Positions 35,801 through 46,300 of a stretch of DNA of 64,000 bases are shown one piece after another. The notes under the pieces were generated by a model. That model was given only the letters and a program-made list of their open reading frames with translations. It ran no database searches and had not been told where the DNA came from. The translations under genes were made by a program, and so were the position numbers. Source of the DNA: QGON01 sp963691905. GTDB taxonomy: Bacteria > Pseudomonadota > Gammaproteobacteria > Chromatiales > Chromatiaceae. Where the stretch lies: contig OY829894.1 of NCBI GenBank assembly GCA_963691905.1, positions 1,834,992 to 1,898,991 of the forward strand, read 5' to 3'. Each line of letters opens with the position of its first letter. The stretch's first letter is position 1.

Positions 35801-38800
35801 GGTATAGGGGCCGTTGGCGTCCGCAGCCGGTGCTTGATTGGCTTCGATGGTGATGGTGGTAAATGCCTGGTCGCTCAGTCGCTCGTTCTCATCCACCTGG
35901 CCATCGTTATCGAGGTCATTGAGAACGGCGTTGTCCCAAACCCGCAGACCGACATTGAAGGTACCCAGGTTGCTGAATACCGGCGACGGGTTGCTGCCGG
36001 TCGCTTCGCCGAAGTCGAACGGGAAGATGCCGTCCAGTTCCCACTCGAAGCGGGCGATGAAGTCGGTGGGATCTATGTCGAAGGAGCCGGATCCATCCAG
36101 TGTGCAGGGCAGACCCTGGGTACAGGTGTAGGGGCCACCCGGTACGGATATGGGCGCATGGGGCGGCACGGCTATGATTACCTGGACGGTATCCGTGTCT
36201 GTTATTGCAGGGACGTTGTTGTCCGTTACCCTGAGGCTCACTGTATAGGTCTTTGGCAGGGTTGCAGGGGCATCGGTATAGGTATGGGTGACAGTTGGGC
36301 TGCTGCCGGTACTGTCGAATACGCCGTCTCCGTCAAAGTCCCATTCGTACTTGACGATCTGTCTGAAGGGGTCGGGATGGAATGATCCGGAACCGTCCAG
36401 GGTGAGGGGCAGGTTGACCGCCCAGACCATGTCACGGCCTGCGTCCGCTACCGGGGGCTGGACAAAGAGAGTCTGGCTGAGGATGATCACACCCCAGGCG
36501 GTACGCAGTTCCTCAGCCACCCAGCTGCCTAAACCACCGTGGCCCTGGAACATCCCGCTTGGCAGCTGGTCATCTATGATAATGCGCGCCAGTCCCCAGG
36601 ACGGGTCATTATACCAATCAAGGCCAGTTGCTTTGAGTTTTACAACAGGCTCGGGATTTGCCAGGCGCATCGCCTTGGTAAAGGCAAAGAAGGCATAATA
36701 ATTTTTATTGGTCGTTACTAAATCAATCCAATTATTCCAGTCATTGGCCAGATCGGCTTCAGCGGTTTCCCAGCGGCCATCATTTGTGGTCTTGTCGTCA
36801 AAGGCCAACTGGACCAGCCCTGAAGGTGTTGTTGACGAACCATTTCCCGCGTAGGAATAGCCGAAACCTGTGCCGTTGTAACTGTAATTTAGCCAGACGC
36901 CGTTTCTATCCTTCACCCATTGGGGAACGGGGATGCCAAAGATATCCTCAGCAGCTTGCAAACCGATTGCCCCCCACTGGGCCGCCGAGTTATCAGAGGC
37001 TGTATTCCATGAATACCTCCAGCCGCCGCCAAACGTATCATGGTCATATTGACCCCAGTTATACTGGTCTGCCATATCTGTCAGGATGTCAAAATAGCTC
37101 CTCCTGAGTACGTCGGCTCCCCCTGTTATCGTGCGTGTAAGGGGGCTGCCGCTGGAGGCGATGGCATCCATGACCATGCCGCCTATATAACCAACATTAT
37201 TGCCCCCGGTATCTATTCCTATACCGTTGCCGTTTGTATCCGGCTCACCGTATGCCTGGACGCCGATGGCCTGGGAAGCCATCTGTGTAAAGAGATACTT
37301 AAAACCGCGATCTACGGTCTCCACATAGGGGTTCTCCCTGTTGTCCCCTCCCTCAAAATGGCCGTTTACCTCAAATGCCTGTATGGAAGACGCTGTGGCA
37401 GCGACTGAGTTACCACTTCTCCAGTTGCCCAGGCGATAGCCGCTATCGGTCGTTCGTGTCTGCTGCTGGTGGAGATACCAGAGGCCCTCGTCAATGGCTA
37501 TATTCGTCTCAACACTCGGATCCCTGGTTTTGACCACCACATTGTAGGTGTCGGAGCCGGACTGCCCCAGGCTGTCCCATACGGTGAGGGTGGCCACAAA
37601 GGGGGTCCCCTGTAGCGCATTCGGATAGAGATGGGTCACAGAGAGGTCATAGGAGTCTATGACATCTGTCACTGCCGACTGTGATCCGTCACCGAAGTCC
37701 CACTGGAAGGTTGCCGGGTCTACGTCCCTCACAATCCCTTTCAAACGGACCGCTTTGCCGTTGTAGGTCTCATGGGGCACGGTCGGGTCGTGGGCCACCC
37801 AGGGCACGGTGATGACGTCGGGCGGCAGGTTGGGCGCTACCGATACGGTGGTTGAATCAACGCTGGTCTGGCCTGCGCCGTCCTCCACGGTAAGGGTGGC
37901 AACATAAGAATCAGGGATGCCACCGGAGAAGTTATCGAACTCGAAGGTGCCATTGAGGAGCGTTGCGCCAATCTTAAGGGGCGTCGTTGTTATGGCGGCT
38001 GCGGAATCATGGAGCTTTGTCCAGGCGCTCTGACTCGCTTCCTTTATAAAGTAACTTGCACCTTCGGCGCCTTTAAGGACGATCCTGACATCGTAAAGGA
38101 GACCCCGGGTATAGGCACCGAAGGTTCCGCGATTGATTCCGTTCTCATAGACACGGATGTCTCCGTTACCAAAGTATATCCCATGGGGCAAATGGTAGTG
38201 GCCGTAGTAGACGCTGTCGTTCTTCAGGCCCCACGCCATATCCTGGAGTCCGCTCAGGTTGACCGGCAGCACCTGGCCCTGGAAGGTCGCGCGCCCCCGG
38301 TCATAGTTGGCGGTACTGAAGATATATTGCACACCCCATCCACTGGAAACACCATGGCCGGTGATGGATATTTTGTCATCCTGGGTGGTGACGCGGCCGG
38401 TGAGCCAGGCTGTGCTGTCGATGACCGTGCCGTCAAATGGCTCGTTGAAATAGGTCCCGGTAGCGGCAGTATAGATATGGAATGTATTTGGCCCGACAGC
38501 ATCGATATCATTCGTGGGATCACCGTCACCATCACTGTCAAAATTGTCATAAAAATCCCAGCGGTATTCTACGATGCCGTAATCATCGGTAGAACCGGCG
38601 CCGTCAAAATAGGCCGGCGGACCATTGACCCCTGCCTGGGAGGGACCGCCGGCGTTGGCCACCGGGGGATTCCCGACGATCACGTCCACTGTGGTCGAGT
38701 CGGCATCGGACTTGAGGGTGTTGTCCGTTACGGTAAGGTCAACATTGTATGTGCCTACCTGCCTGTAGATGTGCCGCGGCGTGGCCCCTTTACCTTTGTA

Positions 38801-41800
38801 AGGCAGGTCTGCGTCTGCAGGGCCGCCGGTAGAATCGCCGAAGGTCCAGTCATAGGTCTCTATTCCATTGTCATCTGTCGAGCTTGTCCCGTCAAAGTTG
38901 ATTAAGCCACCCACCTCAGCCGTATAAGGCCCGCCGGCATTCGCCACCGGCGGTGCGCCGTCAACAATCTCAATCGTTGTTGTATTACTGTCTGCCTGAA
39001 GGGCATTGTCTTTAACGGTCAAGGTTACCGCATAAGTGCCTGGTGTTTTGAATCTAAAGTCCGGGTTAACAGTGGTAGCGCCTTTTTCCATGATCAGTTC
39101 ATCCAGGCGGAAAGTACCTGATAAAACGGTCACCCCTGCCTTCAGCAGGGAGGCGCTGGAGTAGTCGGAATCATAGAGAAGCGTCCATGTACTCGATGTA
39201 GCAGGCTTAAAGTAGTATCCGGCCCCTTGATCCTTTAAGACAATCTTGATGTCATAAAGGGTATTTCTTGTATAACTACCCTTCGTCCCTCTATTGCTGC
39301 CATCCTCCAGGATCCTGATGCTACCATTGTTAAAATAGATGGCATGAGTCATCTGGTCCCAATGGTAATCGGTAGATGTATTCTTAAACCCCCAGCTGGC
39401 GGTTTGATTGCCAGACATGTTTTCAGGGAGGATGCGGGCCTGGAAGGTCGTCCCATCTCTCCTTAAAGAATCGGCCTGGCTGAAAAGGTAACGGCCGCTG
39501 CCGACGCCTACTATAGTGACGCCGTTATTCTGGGTCACATCTGTAACGCTGAATATCCATTGTGAGTTGTCCAGGACGGTACCGGCAAAGTCAAAAGTCG
39601 TAGGCTCTAAGAACCATTCGTACTTATAGATAGCAATGTCATCCGTGGAACCCGTACCGTCCAGGTTGACGGTCCAGATACCGTGACCGGCGTCGCTCTC
39701 ATCGAATTCATAGGGGCCGCCGGCATCCGCTACCGGTACACCGCCGGCTGTTATGCTGACGATTGTGGTCACCTCAGTCATCTGCAGGGCATTGTCATAA
39801 ACTCTCACTGTCACGGTGTAGTCACCGACGCTTGTATAGGTAACGTCCACAGCCTCACCGGTTGCATCGACCTGGATGCCGTCCGAGGCGTCGAAATCCC
39901 ACTCGTAGAGGAAGATGCCGGAATCGTCTGTGGAGGCAGATGCATCGAGTGTCACGCTCCAATTGCCGCCCACAGCATTATCTTCGGTCTGAGCGTAAGG
40001 ACCGCCATGCGAGGCGTCCGGCGCAGCTCCCATCACCACCGACACCGTTGTCGTGACCTCGGTCATCTGCAGTGCGTGATCATAGACACGCAGCGTCACT
40101 GTATAGTCGCCGGGAACCGTGTATGTCACTTCAGGCGCCACCCCGGTCGCATCCACCTGAAAACCGTCGGCAGCGTCCAGATCCCACTCATACTTCTCGA
40201 TGCCCACATCATCCGACGAAGCAGAGGCATCCAGGTTCAGCGTCCAGGTGCCACCAAGCGCAGCGTTTTCGCCGATGGTATAGGGCCCACCGTGCTGTGC
40301 ATCAGGCGGTATGGAACGGGTTATGGTTACCGTCGTGGTGACCGTATCCTGCTGCCTGGCATGGTCGGTTACAGTGAGGGTGGCGTTATAGATACCCACG
40401 GCATCGTAGGCGTGGACAGGCGCGATATCCGTTGATTCGACCTGAATGCCGTCGCTGTCGTCGAAATCCCATGCGTATGTTTCAATGCCCTGATCATCGG
40501 TCGACCCGCTACCATCAAGCGTAACCGTATAGATGCCGTTGGCCGCAACCTCTTCTCCAAAGGTGTAGGGTCCACCTGAATTCGCGACAGGCGGTGATCC
40601 CTCGATGTATACCTGGGCAAAACCATAAGCCATCTTCCCCTCATCGTCGGTAACCTTCAGTCTTGCCAGGTAGTTCTCTTCCGTTACGCCGTAGGTATAG
40701 GTGACAGTGCTTCCCGTTGCCGTACCGCCATCTCCAAGCTCCCACTCATAGCTGGTGATGACGCCACCATCATCATTGTCATTGGAGTCACTGCCATCGA
40801 AGTCGACAGTGCCACCCAATGGAAGATGAACCGGATTTGGCCGAATGATCGCATAGGGCATGCCAGCGGCACGATAGGGTGGCGCCGAAACGGCCAATAC
40901 ATAATGAGTGGTCGTGCTGGCGGGATTGATCTCGACCCGACTGTCGAAGGTGCTGTCACCGTTCCCGGGATAGTACCAGAGGCTTCTGCCGGTATGGTCC
41001 GTAAGCACGACATCGACGTTTCCGTCGTCGTTGTAATCGTAACCGTCATAGGCACTAAAGTTGTTTGGGTCGAGAGATGCCTCTATACCCATGTTGAGAA
41101 AAGTACCGTCTCCAAAGCCCTTGAAGAAGGTTGCATCTCCGGTGTTGGAATTGTTGGCAAAGATGTCCACGACCCCATCATTGTCGAAGTCAGCGGCAAC
41201 CACGCCATAGGTATATCCACCCGCATCACCGACGATCTGCGGCGGATCGAAGCTCCCATTGCCCTGGCCGATATAGACCTCGATCTGACCACTGCCCATC
41301 TGGCTGCGGATCAGGTCAAGTTTCCCATCACTGTTCAGATCGGCAAGATCCACTCCACCGCCAGCCACCCCAAAGTCCAGAAGAGTCGAGGTAAAACCGC
41401 CATTCCCATCGCCGAACGCGACCACTGTATATTGCGAATTGGTAGTACTGACAAAATCCGCATTGCCGTCATTGTTGAGATCACCCGCGGACATGTCGTA
41501 TACCCAGCCACCTGATACGCCATGACCAACAACGATTCCTCTGTTCAGGAAGTTGTCACTGCCGTCATTATTGAAGAGATAGAAGTCGACCTCGGTGTTT
41601 GTTGCTCCACCCGCAACGAAATCGAGATGACCATCATTATTGAAATCGGCAATGGCGATGCCCCTGGAACTATAGGCCCCAATATCTTCCAACTCTTTGT
41701 AGTCACTGAAGGTTCCATCACCATTACTCTTTGCAAAATAGATATTCCCCCCCTGATCGATCATCACGACAAAGGTCTTCGCATGGCTGTCCGGTGTGGC

Positions 41801-43282
41801 GGCATCACAATCATCATCGATACCGTTGAGGAGAATCTCATCGGCCCCCGGATTTACCCGTGGGTTGTCATCATCGCAATCCGCTGGGGTCGGATAGTCG
41901 GGCGTCTGCTCTGTGTAGTAACCATCCCCGTCGTCGTCAACGTAATCCAGGGTGCCCGGATCGCAGTCGTCATCCAACAGGTTGTAATGAATCTCCGTTG
42001 CGCCGGGATTGACAGCCGCATTGGTGTCATCGCAATCCGTAACGTGCAGGTAACCATCGCCGTCCAGATCGTCATCCCTCGTCGCTGGGTTGCAGTCGTT
42101 ATCTATGCCGTCATAGGGTATTTCCAGCGCACCGGGATTGATCAATGGGTCGTTGTCATTGCAGTCGAGACGACTCTCGTAACCGTCGTTATCGAGGTCC
42201 TTGACAACATAGATACTGAAAGACTGGACACTCTTGTTTCCTGAGGGATCCCGCGCTTCCACTGTCACATCATTTCCGGTCTGAGGCTGACCGGCAGGTG
42301 GTGTCCACGCGATCAGGCCGCTATTCAGGTCGATCGTCATGTCGGCGGGCGAGGTCGTGAGATGATAGGTTATCGGGTCACTGTTGGGATCCCATGCATC
42401 CACGTCGTAGCTGTAGTTTTCGCCGTCGTTTACCTCCAGGAGTGGCGTTGATGTAATGATCGGGCTGATGCCAAGTACGGTGACTGGCACAGTGACCTCA
42501 CCAAGGGAGAAGGCGGAGATTCGGATCGTGGCAGTGCCATCCATCAATCCGGTCACGTCAACGGATGCCGTACCATCACTGCCTGTTTGTACAAGCGAGG
42601 CACCAAGAGATGCGATGGACGGGTCATCGATAGAATACCGCAGGGATACGCCAGGGATGGGATGTCCATCTCCGGTTACCGTCGCTATTACCGCTTGCGA
42701 TTGACCTTCACCTACTGTGATATCGGCAGGAGCTGAAAGGGTATCAGGGAAAGCTGTCACACTGCCGACAGTCAGTATTCCCCCGTAGACGCCGACCGGA
42801 ATACTGACACCACTTGCTCCTACAAGTGTAAGGTCGCTCAGCTCAAGTTGATAGCTCTGCCCGATTGTTGCGTCAAGCGGAATAGTGAAATTGATATCAG
42901 CAATGGAACCCGATCCATCAAAACTCTGGATAGGATCAGTGGGAGGAAACGCTACAAACGACCCGATTAGAATCGGGGCTACCGTAGGAGTGCCGGGTTG
43001 TGTTTCCAAATCTGCCGACATACTTACCGCACTTCCACTATTGACAGATTCAATAGTCGGTACGGGAGCGCCTGCCGATGGAATCACATCCAGGTCGAAT
43101 TGATATCCATGAACGCCGAGTACATCCGGTGTTATTTCGACAGGGATGGAAACGACCTGCCCTGGAATAACGATCGCTGATCGAATCTGTAATTGCTGAG
43201 CAAAATTCCAGGGTGCAAAGAAGCTCCCTGCCAAGAAGATGGCAATCAATACCTTTTTAATCGATATTGCCATTTTACTCAT
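32807..43282 (-). CDS. Giant secreted PKD-repeat protein, 3491 aa
   Basis: A multidomain exported protein. Signal peptide at residues 1-28; a cohesin-like beta-sandwich (about 30-172); Big/Ig-like domains to about 355; three MopE-like calcium-binding motifs (DCDDTNAAVNPGATEIHYN type, about 357-497); FG-GAP/VCBS-like repeats (about 500-795); many PKD repeats; two beta-sandwich domains inserted into PKD repeats; an alpha/alpha-toroid domain (about 1920-2270, starting near AIDEGLWYLHQQQ); more PKD repeats; a fibronectin-like C-terminal module and the tail RSRSRR. Likely a cell-surface or secreted adhesin. It is the partner and paralogue of the 4284-aa protein at 49777. GAGG lies only 2 bases before the chosen ATG; the ATG at codon 4 is an alternative. 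Confidence 0.93.
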   Translation of the reverse strand: MSKMAISIKKVLIAIFLAGSFFAPWNFAQQLQIRSAIVIPGQVVSIPVEITPDVLGVHGYQFDLDVIPSAGAPVPTIESVNSGSAVSMSADLETQPGTPTVAPILIGSFVAFPPTDPIQSFDGSGSIADINFTIPLDATIGQSYQLELSDLTLVGASGVSIPVGVYGGILTVGSVTAFPDTLSAPADITVGEGQSQAVIATVTGDGHPIPGVSLRYSIDDPSIASLGASLVQTGSDGTASVDVTGLMDGTATIRISAFSLGEVTVPVTVLGISPIITSTPLLEVNDGENYSYDVDAWDPNSDPITYHLTTSPADMTIDLNSGLIAWTPPAGQPQTGNDVTVEARDPSGNKSVQSFSIYVVKDLDNDGYESRLDCNDNDPLINPGALEIPYDGIDNDCNPATRDDDLDGDGYLHVTDCDDTNAAVNPGATEIHYNLLDDDCDPGTLDYVDDDGDGYYTEQTPDYPTPADCDDDNPRVNPGADEILLNGIDDDCDAATPDSHAKTFVVMIDQGGNIYFAKSNGDGTFSDYKELEDIGAYSSRGIAIADFNNDGHLDFVAGGATNTEVDFYLFNNDGSDNFLNRGIVVGHGVSGGWVYDMSAGDLNNDGNADFVSTTNSQYTVVAFGDGNGGFTSTLLDFGVAGGGVDLADLNSDGKLDLIRSQMGSGQIEVYIGQGNGSFDPPQIVGDAGGYTYGVVAADFDNDGVVDIFANNSNTGDATFFKGFGDGTFLNMGIEASLDPNNFSAYDGYDYNDDGNVDVVLTDHTGRSLWYYPGNGDSTFDSRVEINPASTTTHYVLAVSAPPYRAAGMPYAIIRPNPVHLPLGGTVDFDGSDSNDNDDGGVITSYEWELGDGGTATGSTVTYTYGVTEENYLARLKVTDDEGKMAYGFAQVYIEGSPPVANSGGPYTFGEEVAANGIYTVTLDGSGSTDDQGIETYAWDFDDSDGIQVESTDIAPVHAYDAVGIYNATLTVTDHARQQDTVTTTVTITRSIPPDAQHGGPYTIGENAALGGTWTLNLDASASSDDVGIEKYEWDLDAADGFQVDATGVAPEVTYTVPGDYTVTLRVYDHALQMTEVTTTVSVVMGAAPDASHGGPYAQTEDNAVGGNWSVTLDASASTDDSGIFLYEWDFDASDGIQVDATGEAVDVTYTSVGDYTVTVRVYDNALQMTEVTTIVSITAGGVPVADAGGPYEFDESDAGHGIWTVNLDGTGSTDDIAIYKYEWFLEPTTFDFAGTVLDNSQWIFSVTDVTQNNGVTIVGVGSGRYLFSQADSLRRDGTTFQARILPENMSGNQTASWGFKNTSTDYHWDQMTHAIYFNNGSIRILEDGSNRGTKGSYTRNTLYDIKIVLKDQGAGYYFKPATSSTWTLLYDSDYSSASLLKAGVTVLSGTFRLDELIMEKGATTVNPDFRFKTPGTYAVTLTVKDNALQADSNTTTIEIVDGAPPVANAGGPYTAEVGGLINFDGTSSTDDNGIETYDWTFGDSTGGPADADLPYKGKGATPRHIYRQVGTYNVDLTVTDNTLKSDADSTTVDVIVGNPPVANAGGPSQAGVNGPPAYFDGAGSTDDYGIVEYRWDFYDNFDSDGDGDPTNDIDAVGPNTFHIYTAATGTYFNEPFDGTVIDSTAWLTGRVTTQDDKISITGHGVSSGWGVQYIFSTANYDRGRATFQGQVLPVNLSGLQDMAWGLKNDSVYYGHYHLPHGIYFGNGDIRVYENGINRGTFGAYTRGLLYDVRIVLKGAEGASYFIKEASQSAWTKLHDSAAAITTTPLKIGATLLNGTFEFDNFSGGIPDSYVATLTVEDGAGQTSVDSTTVSVAPNLPPDVITVPWVAHDPTVPHETYNGKAVRLKGIVRDVDPATFQWDFGDGSQSAVTDVIDSYDLSVTHLYPNALQGTPFVATLTVWDSLGQSGSDTYNVVVKTRDPSVETNIAIDEGLWYLHQQQTRTTDSGYRLGNWRSGNSVAATASSIQAFEVNGHFEGGDNRENPYVETVDRGFKYLFTQMASQAIGVQAYGEPDTNGNGIGIDTGGNNVGYIGGMVMDAIASSGSPLTRTITGGADVLRRSYFDILTDMADQYNWGQYDHDTFGGGWRYSWNTASDNSAAQWGAIGLQAAEDIFGIPVPQWVKDRNGVWLNYSYNGTGFGYSYAGNGSSTTPSGLVQLAFDDKTTNDGRWETAEADLANDWNNWIDLVTTNKNYYAFFAFTKAMRLANPEPVVKLKATGLDWYNDPSWGLARIIIDDQLPSGMFQGHGGLGSWVAEELRTAWGVIILSQTLFVQPPVADAGRDMVWAVNLPLTLDGSGSFHPDPFRQIVKYEWDFDGDGVFDSTGSSPTVTHTYTDAPATLPKTYTVSLRVTDNNVPAITDTDTVQVIIAVPPHAPISVPGGPYTCTQGLPCTLDGSGSFDIDPTDFIARFEWELDGIFPFDFGEATGSNPSPVFSNLGTFNVGLRVWDNAVLNDLDNDGQVDENERLSDQAFTTITIEANQAPAADANGPYTVNEGTAVNLDGGGSNDPNGDPLTYSWDLDNDGQHDDATGVQVGHAFPDDGTYTVGLEVTDTLLSDTDSTTVIVNNVAPTVDAGSGQMITEGDTASFAGSFTDPGVQDTHTATIEWGDGTVEPGTVTQGAGSGIVAGSHSYPTAGNYTVTVTVMDDDSGVGNDTFNVTVNVVVTNSPPVVDAGPDQTLNEGQSATFTGSFTDPDPSDTHAIVWDFGDGSATVTGTLTPSHTYADDGTYVVTLTVTDSNGASGSDILTVTVLNVAPTVDAGTDQTIDEGDTTNFNGSFSDPGIADSHTIEWNFGDGSSASGSLTPSHTYAEDGGYTVTLTVTDDDGAVGRNSLTITVNNAAPVVEAGPNQGGAPGGTITLAPATFTDAGVEDAHTATIDWGDGTTEPGTVTQGAGSGSVAGSHVYAADGNYTVTVMVIDDDGLFGSDSFQVNLATANVGPTANAGGPYTINEGQGVTLDGSGSIDPDSGPSPLSYAWDLDGDGQYDDATGVTVTLPIQPDNTSFTVGLQVSDGLLTATDTATVTVNNVAPAVDAGADQMFNEGDTASFSGSFSDSGSVDTHTIEWNFGDGSVPVSGTLTPSHTYADNGVYTVTLTVTDKDGGVGTDTLTVTVNNVAPIVEAGPNQSGTPGDTIALAPATFTDLGLQDTHTATIDWGDGTVEPGTVTQGTGSGSVAGSYVYAADGNYTVTVTVTDDDGASGSDSFQVNLTTANVVPIANAGGPYTINEGQGVTLDGSGSNDPDSGPSPLSYAWDLDGDGQYDDATGVTVTLPIQPDNTSFTVGLEVSDGLLTATATATMTVNNVAPAADAGADQMFNEGDTASFSGSFSDPGSVDTHTIEWNFGDGSAPLSGTLTPSHTYPTAGVYTVTLAVTDKDGGVGSDTLTVTVQAGAVQTIFNLSARPKPNEVFLTWAPVLGADSYNVYRSTISGGAYTLITSGYVCDYCAYYDPGLTNGVTYFYVVTSVSDGSESLSSNEAAAMPQERRSRSRR
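33063..33160. repeat. 98-bp block identical to 50033-50130
   Basis: The stretch encoding the junction of the last PKD repeat and the C-terminal fibronectin-like module is base-for-base the same in the two giant PKD genes, including third codon positions. This indicates recent duplication or gene conversion. Confidence 0.9.
33885..33988. repeat. 104-bp block identical to 50849-50952
   Basis: An exact match between PKD-repeat DNA of the two giant genes, with neighbouring DNA also highly similar. Other near-copies occur within this gene (for example near 33420 and 34250). Confidence 0.9.
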
Positions 43283-43366
43283 ATCCTCACTTTCGCCCGA
43301 TATTCAACCTTCAGGCTAAGCCTCTTGTACTTGATACGTCTGTCACTTTACCACTCTCACACAACC

Positions 43367-46300
43367 TTATTGTCCACATGCCGACAACACCTTTGCATTT
43401 TTTTCAGTTGACATTCCTGTGAATATTCCTAGGCTCAACACTGTTGTAGTCAAATCGGGGGGCGTTGCACCCCAGCCTCGCGCATTCCCTGACTCGATGA
43501 CTGTAAGGCCCACACCAATGCCACCAACTGGCAATGCTACAGCGGCATCAAACATGAGGAAATTCCCTGCAAATGCCTGCGCAGTCAACCCAATGTCTCC
43601 TGGCGTTATCATCTGCAGGCCTCCGCCGGAACCACCAATATCCAGCTGACCGTCAAGATCCACGATTGCCTCTGCCCACTTTTTGAATCTCTTAGCAAGA
43701 GAATGAATAGCACCAGAAGCACTTCCAGTGCCTATACCCACACCCACCACTATCGCTTCCCATGTCGCCTTGTCTTTTCCTACCCAGCTGTCTCCCCGTG
43801 GAATACAATCCGATGTTGCTTCTATTTGAATCCCACCTATCGAGAATGCTCCCCAACCAATGGTTTCGTTGGTAAGTTTGACATCCCAGAATAACCATGC
43901 CGGGACTCCATAGCCCAACCTGGGTATACTATTCATCATGTAAACTGCTGTGGAGCCTTGAAGAAGGCCTATAATGACGGAGGATATCGCCATTTCAAGC
44001 ATTGTGAACTGCCCAGTCGGATCTAGATAGGTGACAGGATTTGCGTTGGCATAGAGATATTTGTGGAGTGATACCGGGTCATTGATCTTGCCATAATAGG
44101 GATCCCTACCCAGGAACCTCCCGGTATTCTGATCATAGTAACGTGCCCTGAGATAATACTTCTCTATGTCCGAGTCCATCTGCTCACCACGATAGAGATA
44201 ATTATTGACAGTCAGACCGGCACTGCCAAGAAGCCTTCCATAGGCGTCGTAGTCATAGAAATCCGTAATACTGCCAGCAACGTCTGATAGTTGCCGGACA
44301 CCACTATGCATGTCCTGCAGATAATAATGCTGTTGCGAGCCTTGCCGCTTGGAAACCAGATTGTTTCCGTAAACGTAAGACGCCAGGTTACTCCCATTAG
44401 CCGCATATTCTTCCACCACTTGTGGAACGGTCCTCGTCGTATCAAGGAGAAACTTCTTGACCACACCATCCTCTTCCGTCGACACCCGCAAGCCTTCCTC
44501 GTTATAGGAAAAACTTAACGCTTTGGAATTGCCTACGTCATCCGTAACCGTAGCAGCCGCCAACCTGTTCTCTGCATTCCACGAATACTCAATGGCGTAA
44601 TTGACCGCATCCCCCTCACTAAGAATATTGCCGTTCTCGTCATATGAGTAATCAATTATGGCGACCGAACTCTCCTCTCGTGTCAGGCGATTGTTTTCAT
44701 CGTAATTATAGGTGGTGACACCAACTTCCGAATCATTACGGGTCAGTCTGTTGCCGACCGAATCATAGGTGTAGCTGACAGCTCTTACACCGGAGAAAGG
44801 ATCTGTAATAGTCTCTGACACCAGGCGATTAATTGCATCGTAGACATAGTCGACACGTCTCCCGGTATGTTCTATAACCGATGTCCGGTTGCCACGACCA
44901 TCAAACGTATATGCATAGCTTGAAACTACGGCACCACCACTGTCCCTGTTCTCAAGCAGGGTTACCCTGTCCATTGCGTCGTAAGTACGGGTCTCTACAA
45001 CTCCGTTGGGCCTGTCTATTCTTGTCAGATTACCGACTGCGTCATATTCAAAAGTGGTGGCATTCAAATCATGATCTATAACTGAATTCATACTCAGATT
45101 AGTGTCGTATGTGTATCTCACGACTCCAACAGGGGTGGTTACTGTCGCTATGGTTCCATTTTCATTGTAGGTATAGGTAATCGATGATCCGTCAGGCTCA
45201 GTCCGTGATAGCATGCGATCATTCACGTCATAGCTGAAACTGGTCGTTCCCCTGCTATCGAGCACCGTCTCCTTTTTACCCGCAGGCGTATAGGTATATT
45301 CCACAGCGGTTCCATCGGGATAGTTGGTAGCGGACAGTCTGTTGAAATCATCGTACTCGTAACTGATTTCGTCTTGATTGAAATCGACCATTCTCAGGAG
45401 ACGACCTGCAAGGTCATATTGATATTCTGCACGCTGACCAAGCGGGAGAACCATTGCCGTTTTCTGTCCGTAAGCATTGTATTCGATACTGGTCGAATTG
45501 CCGTTGGCGTCAGTCTGAAGTATTACGTTGCCAACTTCGTCATACACATAGGAAGTACGATTACCCAATGGGTCTATCACCGCTATCAATCTATTGAGGC
45601 CATCATATTCATAGCGAGTAACATTTCCCAATTGATCGATCGTTGCAGTGACATTATCGTTTGCATCGAACTGCTTTCTGATCGTGGTGCCGTCCGGCAA
45701 GACAAGCTCCGAATTGCGACCAAGCGCATCATTGACAGCCGTCGCTGTCCTGCCCAGCGCATCCCGCAATCCTGTTGAGTTCCCGTTCTTGTCGTAAAAC
45801 AGTGCTATCTCACCTCCCAATGGATCACGAGTCAATGTCCTCCGACCAGCCAAGTCATATTCATATTGAATTTCAGTACCGAGATATAATTGAGACAGTA
45901 TCAATCCTGATGGGTTATAGGCTACGGCATATTTCGGATTGTCTGCGTCATTTCCCGGCGTACCATCAGGCAGCAGAATTTCAACAGGCCTGTCCGCCCG
46001 GTCATAATTGAACTTCTTTACCCGCCCGGACCTGTCCTGATGCTCCTTTATCAAACTGAACCGCTCATAGGTCAGGTTGTCACTCAGACCATCATTGAAT
46101 ACAACCGAAGTTGTCTTGCCAGCCGCGTTATAATCGATATCGGTTCTTTGACCGATCGGGTTTATCACTGCGACTCTCTTTCCCCCCGTATTATATTGAT
46201 AATTCACCTGATTGTTATCAGGACCGATAACGGCAAGCACGTTACCGTTTGCGTCATATGACCATGCAGTTGTGCGGTTCTCCACGCCTGATGGGGTGGT

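Noticed and set aside
36470..37515. True squalene-hopene cyclase domain
   Set aside because: No DxDD catalytic motif is seen and the domain is part of an exported repeat protein.
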